Source of the DNA: Clostridiales bacterium
GTDB lineage: Bacteria; Bacillota; Clostridia; Caldicoprobacterales; DTU083
Direction of reading: 5' to 3'
Assembly (NCBI GenBank): GCA_012512335.1
Contig: JAAZEK010000512.1
Span: 1 to 11,212 of the forward strand
Length of the DNA stretch: 11,212 bases
Both the position numbers and the translations under genes were made by a program. Shown in pieces: positions 1 to 5,884 of the stretch. Each line of letters starts with the position of its first letter. Positions within the stretch are counted from its first letter, which is position 1. The notes under the pieces are model-generated. The model was given only the letters and a program-made list of their open reading frames with translations, did not search any database and was not told the DNA's origin.

Positions 1-145
1 CATTAACCAAGTTATTCTGGTTAAGCCCCGAAGCAGGTCCTACGTATTCTATGGTATCACCATTATATAAAATGACTCCATCTTTATATTGGTTGTTATC
101 TTTATCCATAGTTATAACTTCTACATTATGAATTAAAGTTTTCAT
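1..145 (-). CDS. mtaD: Amidohydrolase, MtaD-type SAH/MTA (or adenosine) deaminase, N-terminal fragment
   Basis: Partial gene: 48 residues from the start codon to the window edge. The translation begins MKTLIHNVEVITMDKDNNQY and continues with a DGVILYNGDTIEYVGP stretch. This is the N-terminal beta-sandwich pattern of ATZ/TRZ-type metal-dependent amidohydrolases; the HxH metal motif would lie beyond the edge. A GAAAGGAAG ribosome binding site lies just upstream. Members of this family next to ahcY usually deaminate S-adenosylhomocysteine, 5'-methylthioadenosine or adenosine in the cytoplasm. The gene follows ahcY by 67 bp on the same strand and is probably co-transcribed. The specific substrate is inferred from context only; another amidohydrolase such as a guanine or cytosine deaminase relative is possible from this much sequence. 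Confidence 0.7.
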   Translation of the reverse strand, partial: MKTLIHNVEVITMDKDNNQYKDGVILYNGDTIEYVGPASGLNQNNLVN

Positions 146-169
146 CTACATCTTCCTTTCATCTCTCAA

Positions 170-200
170 TGTCATCCTGAGCATTTGCGAAGGATCTTTC
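170..200. repeat. TGTCATCCTGAG...GAAGGATC-type intergenic repeat fragment
   Basis: The 67-bp gap between ahcY and the mtaD-like gene contains TGTCATCCTGAGC followed by GCGAAGGATCTTTC. From memory, strings of this type (GTCATCCTGAGC...GCGAAGGATCT) recur as short dispersed intergenic repeats in many bacterial genomes. ATCCT and AGGAT arms can pair around a GAGCATTTGCGA loop, so it may form a weak hairpin in the transcript. Only one copy is visible in the window, so its repeat status rests on recognition. Confidence 0.45.
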
Positions 201-212
201 CTGTCAAGATTT

Positions 213-1454
213 CTAATAAGCACTGAGATATTTAGATTGCTCCACCGACAGCTTATCAATTTCCACTCCCATAGCCTGTAGCTTCATTTGCGCCACCTGC
301 TGATCTATTTCCTCAGGAACTTCATACACTCGCCTTTCTAAAGTCTTATGGTTTTCTAGTATATATTTTGCACACAATGCTTGTAGTGCAAAGCTCATAT
401 CCATGATTTCAGCAGGGTGGCCATCTCCAGATGCCAGATTGACCAGACGACCTTCTGCCAGCACATTTAGAATTCTACCATCCTTCATAACATAACCCAT
501 AATATTTCGACGCATAGGACGTTTCTCTACACTCAATTCTTCCAATCCAGGTATCCACATTTCTACATCAAAATGACCAGCATTAGCTAGCAGGACACCA
601 TCCTTCATTTTTTCAAAATGTTCTTTACGAATTACTTTCAAACAACCTGTGACGGTAACAAAAACGTCACCAATTGAGGCTGCTTCATCCATGGGCATCA
701 CTCTGAAGCCATCCATAACAGCTTCTATGGCTTTAATGGGGTCCACTTCAGTGACTATCACGTTGGCTCCTAAACCCTTTGCCCTCATTGCAACGCCTTT
801 GCCGCACCAACCATATCCAGCAACCACAACGTATTTTCCTGCAACGATAAGATTGGTAGTTCCCATAATACCTTCCCATACAGACTGTCCTGTGCCATAG
901 CGATTATCAAATAAATACTTGCAGTAAGCATCGTTCACTGACATCATGGGGAAAGCCAGCTTCCCTTCTTTTTCACGAGAACGGAGGCGCAAAACCCCTG
1001 TTGTGGTCTCTTCACAACCACCTATGACATCTTTTTGCAAATCTTCCCTGGTACTATGTATGAGCTGAACCAGATCACCACCATCATCAATGATAATGTG
1101 TGGGTGAAAATCAAGAGCCTGATTTAAATGTGCTTCATATTCTTCATCTGTTGCACCATACCAAGCATAAACATTCAGGCCTTCTTCCACCAAGGCAGCT
1201 GCAATGGCATCTTGAGTGGACAATGGATTACTACCAGTAACCGCCACCTCTGCTCCACCGGCTGCTAATACCAATGAAAGATAGGCTGTCTTAGCCTCCA
1301 AGTGTACAGATACTGTAATTCGCTTCCCTAAAAAAGGTTTCTTCTCATGAAATTCTTCTTCCAGTGTATTGAGAAGTGGCATATGCTGTTTCACCCAATT
1401 GATTTTTGTCTTTCCCTCTGATGCCAAATGTTGATTTCTAATTGATGATCCCAT
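213..1454 (-). CDS. ahcY: S-adenosyl-L-homocysteine hydrolase, short archaeal/Thermotoga-type
   Basis: Cytoplasmic NAD-dependent enzyme that cleaves S-adenosylhomocysteine reversibly to adenosine and homocysteine, relieving product inhibition of methyltransferases. Family motifs in order: HLEAKTA (51-57), DDGGD (123-127), GCEETTTG (146-153), NDAYCKYLFDNRYGTGQS (174-191) with K179, D183 and N184 at the positions of human K186, D190 and N191, the NAD loop GYGWCGKG (213-220), GHFDVE (293-298) and NLASGDGHP (339-347). At 413 residues it is the short form: it lacks the internal insert of the long bacterial enzymes and the C-terminal KPxxYRY tail of classical tetrameric enzymes, ending instead in EQSKYLSAY. 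The start is supported by a good AGGAGG site with about 9 bp spacing. It precedes the mtaD-like gene, giving two possible routes for removing SAH. Confidence 0.96.
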   Translation of the reverse strand: MGSSIRNQHLASEGKTKINWVKQHMPLLNTLEEEFHEKKPFLGKRITVSVHLEAKTAYLSLVLAAGGAEVAVTGSNPLSTQDAIAAALVEEGLNVYAWYGATDEEYEAHLNQALDFHPHIIIDDGGDLVQLIHSTREDLQKDVIGGCEETTTGVLRLRSREKEGKLAFPMMSVNDAYCKYLFDNRYGTGQSVWEGIMGTTNLIVAGKYVVVAGYGWCGKGVAMRAKGLGANVIVTEVDPIKAIEAVMDGFRVMPMDEAASIGDVFVTVTGCLKVIRKEHFEKMKDGVLLANAGHFDVEMWIPGLEELSVEKRPMRRNIMGYVMKDGRILNVLAEGRLVNLASGDGHPAEIMDMSFALQALCAKYILENHKTLERRVYEVPEEIDQQVAQMKLQAMGVEIDKLSVEQSKYLSAY

Positions 1455-1529
1455 AACGGAATTCCTCCTAATCTATCTTATTCTTATAAAGCAACTCATA
1501 ACAGAACAAATAACAGTCAAAAAGTAACT

Positions 1530-1535
1530 ATTATA
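1530..1535 (-). promoter_or_regulatory. Candidate -10 box of the ahcY promoter
   Basis: A perfect TATAAT lies about 75 bp upstream of ahcY on the minus strand, in the context GGGTATAATAG. No good TTGACA-like -35 box is found 16-18 bp upstream, so the call rests on the -10 box and its position. I see no riboswitch-like fold in the leader. Confidence 0.35.
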
Positions 1536-1684
1536 CCCAGTTGGACACTTTAACTATATCATCTCGCTAGCTAGTTTAAAAGGACCTCTTTATTAGAATT
1601 CACTTTTTTCTCTTATGCAGAGGACTGATTCATGGATATAAACTTAATGTAATAATGTAATGTGGTATGAATTTTCAAAAAAAT

Positions 1685-1710
1685 GTTTTATTATAATCTA
1701 GTCGCGGTAT
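1685..1710 (+). promoter_or_regulatory. Sigma-B-like promoter of the ytxH operon
   Basis: GTTTTA (1685-1690), a 14-bp spacer and CGGTAT (1705-1710) match the sigma-B pattern GTTTAA-N12-15-GGGWAT with one mismatch in each box. The start point would be about 1717, giving a leader of roughly 45 nt before the ytxH start. ytxH is a sigma-B-controlled general-stress gene in Bacillus subtilis, which makes the match more meaningful. A TATAAT at 1692-1697 overlaps it and could instead serve sigma-A, but its -35 region is poor. Confidence 0.5.
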
Positions 1711-1760
1711 ATATAGAAAAATAGAATATATTTCGGAAGATAAAAGAAGGAGGTAGACCA

Positions 1761-2216
1761 ATGATTTTAAAAGATATTATTGACGTAGCGAAGAACGAAA
1801 AGACCAAAAAGCAAAAGGCAAATGAAGCCAAAAAATTGGCAACAGGTGTTACAATAGGTGTTGTTTTAGGAGCTGCCGCCGGTATTCTTGTTGCACCTAA
1901 ATCAGGGAAAGAGACTCGAGCTGATTTAAAAGATAAAACTGACAAAGCTATAGAGACTGTTAGTGACAAAGTACAAACAGCTGGAACAGTTGTTAAGGAA
2001 AAGTATCATGCAGTAATGGATACGGTTCATAGCGTTTCTGAAGATGTAAAAGATGAGCTCTCCGAAGAGCTGAAAAATAAAGAAAAAGACGCTAAGGAGC
2101 AGATTGAGAAAGTTGATAACGTGATAGATGAAGTAAAAGATGGTTCTAAGAATGTTAGTAAAGAAGTAAAAAAAACAGCGGATAATGTTAAAAAAGAAGT
2201 TAAAAAAAGTCCTTAA
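1761..2216 (+). CDS. ytxH: YtxH domain-containing general stress protein
   Basis: A 151-residue protein of the YtxH family. After a short charged N-terminus, residues 26-46 (LATGVTIGVVLGAAAGILVAP) form a glycine- and alanine-rich membrane segment, followed by the family signature APKSGKETRADLKDK. The rest, about 55-151, is an almost uninterrupted lysine/glutamate-rich amphipathic helix likely to form a coiled coil, ending in a very basic tail. No enzymatic role is known for the family; in Bacillus it is induced by general stress. The start has a strong AAGGAGGT site 8 bp upstream. It is the first gene of a three-gene operon with a DUF948-like protein and a tiny membrane peptide, all plausibly acting at the cell membrane. 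Confidence 0.9.
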   Translation: MILKDIIDVAKNEKTKKQKANEAKKLATGVTIGVVLGAAAGILVAPKSGKETRADLKDKTDKAIETVSDKVQTAGTVVKEKYHAVMDTVHSVSEDVKDELSEELKNKEKDAKEQIEKVDNVIDEVKDGSKNVSKEVKKTADNVKKEVKKSP

Positions 2217-2260
2217 GCTAAGGATCAATAATTCTTAATAAAGATGTGAGGTGAAGAGGT

Positions 2261-2710
2261 ATGGATATACACATATCCTTGGCAAGCGTACTAAATGGAT
2301 TGTTATATATTTTAGGGGTAAGCATTGGTGTATTTTTAATAATTGTTTTGAACCAAATTCGTAAGACTGTACACAATGTAAACTCCATTATAACTTCCAA
2401 TATAAAAACTGTTAACAACGCTTTGGAAGAAGTGCCAAGTATTATAGAAAATACGAAGAATATTAGTGCTGATGTTAAGTATACAGTGGACAAGCTTAAA
2501 ATATCTCTTCCAGGTATATTTGAGGATGCCCACGATGTTACGAGTTCTGTAAAAAAGGGGACTGAATCTGTAAGCAATGCCGTAGACTCAATAAGTTCCA
2601 CTTTTTCAGAGACAGCAGCTACAGCTGCGGGTAGCGTAAACGGTTATATTACAATATTTAGAGTTATATCTCAAATTGGAAAAATTGTAAACCAAGCTAA
2701 GTCGAAATAG
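2261..2710 (+). CDS. DUF948/YtxG-like membrane-anchored coiled-coil protein
   Basis: A 149-residue protein with one N-terminal membrane helix (about residues 7-30, LASVLNGLLYILGVSIGVFLIIVLNQI). A long predicted helix follows, rich in regularly spaced V, I, S, T and N (TVHNVNSIITSNIKTVNNALEEV and similar), then a C-terminal hydrophobic patch (GYITIFRVISQIGKIV). This layout resembles DUF948 proteins such as Bacillus YtxG, whose gene adjoins ytxH; here the order is ytxH first. The DUF948 assignment is pattern-based and not certain. A GAGGTGAAGAGG region precedes the ATG, and the gap from ytxH is only 44 bp. No catalytic motif is visible, so a structural or scaffold role at the membrane is the likeliest inference. 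Confidence 0.7.
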   Translation: MDIHISLASVLNGLLYILGVSIGVFLIIVLNQIRKTVHNVNSIITSNIKTVNNALEEVPSIIENTKNISADVKYTVDKLKISLPGIFEDAHDVTSSVKKGTESVSNAVDSISSTFSETAATAAGSVNGYITIFRVISQIGKIVNQAKSK

Positions 2711-2768
2711 TATAAAACAGACTTATGCTTTGATTTCCTGGAAACAACTAAAATAAGGAGTGGTAGAA

Positions 2769-2918
2769 ATGCTTTGGACAATCGCCGTAATTTTGATTTT
2801 CCTGTGGCTTTTAGGTATGGTTACTGCAAATACACTGCAAGGATTTATACACATATTGCTAGTTATTGCTATCATTGCAGTTTTAATTAGAGTAATCAGA
2901 GGACGAAAACCTTTATAA
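2769..2918 (+). CDS. lmo0937-family (DUF5670-like) small membrane protein
   Basis: A 49-residue peptide: MLWTIAVILIFLWLLGMV, a short TANTLQG turn, then FIHILLVIAIIAVLIRVIRG and a basic RKPL tail. It forms two membrane helices joined by a tight loop. The MLWTIAVILxxLWLLG...GGFIHILLVIAI pattern is that of the small proteins annotated as lmo0937 family, named after a Listeria gene that I recall as sigma-B-dependent. AAGGAG at 2755-2760 lies 8 bp before the ATG. There is a 58-bp gap after the DUF948-like gene with no terminator, so it closes the stress operon. Molecular function is unknown. Confidence 0.88.
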   Translation: MLWTIAVILIFLWLLGMVTANTLQGFIHILLVIAIIAVLIRVIRGRKPL

Positions 2919-2929
2919 ATCTAACTAAT

Positions 2930-2968
2930 ACAAGGGCTCATAATTGGGCCCTTGTTATTCTTCTTTTC
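2930..2968 (+). terminator. Rho-independent terminator of the ytxH operon
   Basis: ACAAGGGCTC and GGGCCCTTGT form a 10-bp stem (one G-T pair) with loop ATAATT, followed by the T-rich run TATTCTTCTTTT. It begins 11 bp after the lmo0937-type stop codon. It lies between convergent genes and may also stop yihY transcripts from the other side, though the T-run there is weaker. Confidence 0.85.
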
Positions 2969-2975
2969 ATTCTTG

Positions 2976-3848
2976 TTATTCTTCTCTCTTTGTTTTGTTT
3001 GACATTATTACTGCATTTATTTCGGCACCTAAAACTATAACTATACTTGAAACATAGAGCCATATTAAAAGTACGATAATGCCCCCAATACTTCCATATG
3101 TTCTAGAATAGTTACCAAAATTATTTATATAAAAGGAAAAAGCCATAGAAAATAATATTAATAAGACCGTTGACATAAAGCCTCCTGGCAGTGCATCCTT
3201 AATCTTTATTTCAACTCCTTCCTTTATTGAGGGAGCAAACTTATATAGGATACTTAATACTAAACATATTAGCAAGAGTGTTAGAAGCAACTGAACGATC
3301 CTATAAACTAAATAGGAAGTCCAAGTATAAGATGCAAAAATCATATTCAAGAACACTTCTCCAAATACTATAATTGCCAGTGAAACAAACAATACTATAG
3401 CTAGTCCTATAGTAAATAAAATAGATAACCCTCTTAGTTTCCAATAAGGCCTGTCCTCTTCTAAATCATAAGCTCTGTTAACTGCTTTAATTATAGACAT
3501 CACTCCATTAGATGATGACCAAATCCCACCGATTGCTCCAATAGATATTAATGCATAGCTACTACTTGAGGTGATTTCATAAATAAGGTTTCCTAGTAAA
3601 TCCTTTGTACCTGATGGGAAAGCATTCAAAATTCTTTCTATTACATCTTCACTCGCCAATGGGGTGTAGCTCAAGAAATTAAGGAAGAATATTAGAAAGG
3701 GAAATATTGATAATATAAGATAATAGGTCAGTTGTGCACCAATTTCTGATACTCCATCATTGTCAAATCTGAAATATAACTCTTTTATAAAACTAATTAC
3801 TTTACTTTCACCGTATTTTTTTTCTAAAGTATCGAACATCTTTTTCAT
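2976..3848 (-). CDS. YihY/BrkB family inner-membrane protein
   Basis: A 290-residue integral membrane protein of the YihY/virulence factor BrkB family, once misannotated as ribonuclease BN. About six membrane helices are visible (roughly 40-60, 98-115, 140-163, 178-202, 222-242, 252-280). Conserved family stretches are AQLTYYLILSIFPFLIF (38-54), SSSNGVMSIIKAVNRAYDLE (111-130), the PGG turn (221-223) and YGSIGGIIVLLIWLYVSS followed by LGAEINAV (251-280). The biochemical role of the family is not settled; transport has been proposed. AGGAG lies 9 bp before the ATG. It follows the amylase gene by 52 bp on the same strand with no clear terminator, so the two are probably co-transcribed. Function is not deducible from the pairing. 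Confidence 0.9.
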   Translation of the reverse strand: MKKMFDTLEKKYGESKVISFIKELYFRFDNDGVSEIGAQLTYYLILSIFPFLIFFLNFLSYTPLASEDVIERILNAFPSGTKDLLGNLIYEITSSSSYALISIGAIGGIWSSSNGVMSIIKAVNRAYDLEEDRPYWKLRGLSILFTIGLAIVLFVSLAIIVFGEVFLNMIFASYTWTSYLVYRIVQLLLTLLLICLVLSILYKFAPSIKEGVEIKIKDALPGGFMSTVLLILFSMAFSFYINNFGNYSRTYGSIGGIIVLLIWLYVSSIVIVLGAEINAVIMSNKTKREE

Positions 3849-3900
3849 AGTGTTTTTCTCCTAATGATAGTGAAATATTATTAAGATATTTATATCAAAA

Positions 3901-5358
3901 CTAAAGAGGTAACCCATCTTCTATATAAACTGAAATTTTTCCAGCTTCAGCTATAAAATTCCCATATCCCTCTTCATTGATAACTGTCTTTTCTACTGTA
4001 TTGCCAGTTATATCTTCAAAGACTTTCCCCTTCTGGTCTTCTCCTAAAAACATGGATACAGTCTTCTTTTCTGTAATCGATATGACAGCAACCATTTTAT
4101 TTGGATGCTCTTCATTACCATGCCGGAGGAATCCTATTAGATTCTTTTCCATAAAATAATCATCTTGGTCTCCAAATGCATAATTTTTTCTCACTAAGGC
4201 CAGTTTATCAATCATATCCTTCATAGGGTCAGTCATAAATTCTCCACCTATGCCATAATAATCTCCATAAAATATACATGGAAACCCATCTTTTCTTAAT
4301 AATATCAGCCCATAGGCTATTTCTTTGAACCATGTTTCCACATACGACTCTAAAGATTGATTAAATTGAGTATCATGGTTATCTACAAAAGTGACAGCTT
4401 TTAAAGGTTCATCTGACACAACAGTTTCTTTCAATATTTTAGTTAAATCATAGTCCGCCCCTTCTTTAGATATATTAAAGAAGTTATAGTGAAGGGATAC
4501 ATCAAGCAAATCAATTCTATAGTTAGTTGCACTCATATAGTCCATCTTATTATCTAAATTTCCATCCCAATATTCCCCAAAAAGATAAAAGTCTTTACCA
4601 TGCTTTTCATATATGTAGGAACTAAATTCCTCCATAAATGTTTTGTCTATATGTTTTACTGCATCTAACCTAATTCCATCCAATGAAAGTTCTTTTATGA
4701 ACCAATCAATCCATCCCTTAAGTTCTTCTTTTACCTCTGGATGGGCATGATCTATATCTGCAAACATCAAATAATCATAATTTCCCTTCTCAGCAGATAC
4801 ACCCCAGTTCCAATCTTTATTTTCGCCTAGAATCTTGTAAATGCCTTGTTCTCCACTTATACTGTCAAAGTCTACACCTGTAAAGTGATTAAAATTCCAT
4901 TTAAAGTCGGAGTGTTTATTAGCTCTGCCTGGAAAATCAAAGCCTGTCCAAGCTCTTATTTTTCTATATTCACCCATTTCTTTAGTACGATCATCCCAAT
5001 CCACTGGAACGGCCATAAATTCTTCCTCATAATCTGCGCCTGCTTTATGATTTATAACAACATCTGCGTAAACTTGCATATCCAGGCCTTTAATTGCATC
5101 TATAAGCTCCAAAAGCTCTTCTTTGGTACCGTATTTTGTTCTTTTACTTTTCTTTTGGTCAAATTCACCTAAGTCATACAGGTCATAAATTCCGTATCCA
5201 GTATTGTCAAGACTTATGGCTTTTGTAACAGGCGGAAGCCATATGGCAGTCACACCTATTCTTTTCAAATCATCTAATTTCTTTTTAAATTCTCTATAAT
5301 AGTTTCCATCAGTGGGCATATACCATTCAAAAGCTTGAAACATAATTCCATTTATCAA
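3901..5358 (-). CDS. amyA: Cytoplasmic alpha-amylase, GH13 (GH13_5-like)
   Basis: Hydrolyses internal alpha-1,4 bonds of maltodextrins or glycogen. No signal peptide is present, so it acts inside the cell like Escherichia coli AmyA. Counting from the upstream ATG at 5373, the GH13 regions are DVVINH (104-109), GIRLDAVKH (233-241) with nucleophile D237, FGEYW (265-269) with acid/base E267, and FVDNHD (329-334) with the third carboxylate D334. All are intact. QAFEWYMPTDGN near the N-terminus and a C-terminal beta domain from about residue 400 complete the fold. I chose the TTG start at 5358, five codons inside the longest frame, because GGAGGT lies 7 bp before it whereas the upstream ATG has no binding site. 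This gives 485 residues. The gene is probably co-transcribed with yihY. An exact substrate preference cannot be read from the sequence. Confidence 0.93.
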   Translation of the reverse strand: MINGIMFQAFEWYMPTDGNYYREFKKKLDDLKRIGVTAIWLPPVTKAISLDNTGYGIYDLYDLGEFDQKKSKRTKYGTKEELLELIDAIKGLDMQVYADVVINHKAGADYEEEFMAVPVDWDDRTKEMGEYRKIRAWTGFDFPGRANKHSDFKWNFNHFTGVDFDSISGEQGIYKILGENKDWNWGVSAEKGNYDYLMFADIDHAHPEVKEELKGWIDWFIKELSLDGIRLDAVKHIDKTFMEEFSSYIYEKHGKDFYLFGEYWDGNLDNKMDYMSATNYRIDLLDVSLHYNFFNISKEGADYDLTKILKETVVSDEPLKAVTFVDNHDTQFNQSLESYVETWFKEIAYGLILLRKDGFPCIFYGDYYGIGGEFMTDPMKDMIDKLALVRKNYAFGDQDDYFMEKNLIGFLRHGNEEHPNKMVAVISITEKKTVSMFLGEDQKGKVFEDITGNTVEKTVINEEGYGNFIAEAGKISVYIEDGLPL

Positions 5359-5365
5359 AAAATCT

Positions 5366-5371
5366 ACCTCC
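5366..5371 (-). promoter_or_regulatory. Ribosome binding site deciding the amylase TTG start
   Basis: GGAGGT lies 7 bp before TTG (5358-5356) and overlaps the first codons of the alternative upstream ATG (5373), so that ATG cannot use it. The upstream ATG is preceded by GATAAACAC, with no purine-rich site. Confidence 0.7.
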
Positions 5372-5467
5372 ATGTGTTTATCATAAGTATTCTAGCGTAA
5401 CATATAAACCTTAATATTAGTGTACATATTGAATTAACTAGTAGTATCTCATTGTATAAAATACTGA

Positions 5468-5473
5468 ATTATA
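5468..5473 (-). promoter_or_regulatory. Possible -10 box for the amylase/yihY transcript
   Basis: TATAAT on the minus strand about 110 bp before the amylase start. The best -35 at 17 bp spacing is only TAAAGT, so support is weak. Confidence 0.25.
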
Positions 5474-5662
5474 GATAACCAGATAATTGTACTTTACACA
5501 ATAATATTCTTACTTTGTTTTCAGCCTTTTACTTATTTGCAATGAAAGTGGCTCCCTTATAGTTCTTTTCCCGTAGACATTCCTATAACCTTTTACATCA
5601 TTAGTTATTTTTCGCTCCGAAATAATCATTACTAGGTAAAACTCAGCTACAGGAGTTGTAAT

Positions 5663-5691
5663 TTGCTACCAATGAAAATATATGATATAGT
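5663..5691 (+). promoter_or_regulatory. Distal sigma-A promoter of the NagB-like gene
   Basis: TTGCTA (5663-5668), 17-bp spacer, TATAGT (5686-5691). Expected start near 5698, giving a leader of about 185 nt. The region 5374-5662 between this and the amylase holds no supportable gene. Confidence 0.5.
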
Positions 5692-5772
5692 ATGAAAAAG
5701 AAGCTTACTAGGATAAACTTTTAAGAATAGTGATGAAAGAAATTGCCGATAATTATTATAAAGACCTTTATG

Positions 5773-5801
5773 TTGACTTAATAGATTAAATCCACTAATA
5801 A
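5773..5801 (+). promoter_or_regulatory. Proximal sigma-A promoter of the NagB-like gene
   Basis: TTGACT (5773-5778), 17-bp spacer, TAATAA (5796-5801). Expected start near 5808, upstream of the 5832-5849 dyad. The -35 box has five of six consensus bases. Confidence 0.5.
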
Positions 5802-5831
5802 TTAAAACCATGTTGTACAGGTCACAGTTTG

Positions 5832-5849
5832 CAATTGCCAACGCAATTG
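5832..5849. promoter_or_regulatory. Palindromic operator candidate
   Basis: CAATTGC-CAAC-GCAATTG is a perfect 7+7 inverted repeat with a 4-bp spacer, just downstream of the proximal promoter's expected start and 35 bp before the gene. That placement suits a repressor that blocks elongation or initiation. It does not fit the CcpA cre consensus well. No regulator gene is in the window, so the binding protein is unknown. As RNA it could form a short hairpin, but no T-run follows, so it is not a terminator. Confidence 0.5.
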
Positions 5850-5884
5850 TTATTAAATAATAAAGAAAGCGAGGAACGAAAAAC

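Noticed and set aside
1532..1554. GGGTAT on the minus strand upstream of ahcY as a second sigma-B promoter
   Set aside because: The nearest GTTAAA is only 10 bp away, too close for sigma-B spacing, and ahcY is a housekeeping gene with a perfect overlapping TATAAT.
1455..1690. Possible SAH or SAM riboswitch upstream of ahcY
   Set aside because: No long paired elements, conserved core or terminator hairpin could be found in this AT-rich leader.
5712..5789. Short plus-strand frame, with an ATG at 5733 (MKEIADNYYKDLYVDLID), in the leader of the NagB-like gene
   Set aside because: It has no ribosome binding site, only 18 codons from the ATG, overlaps the proximal promoter, and matches no leader-peptide pattern I recognise.
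5832..5849. CcpA catabolite-response (cre) site
   Set aside because: The dyad mismatches the TGNNANCGNTNNCA consensus at several fixed positions.
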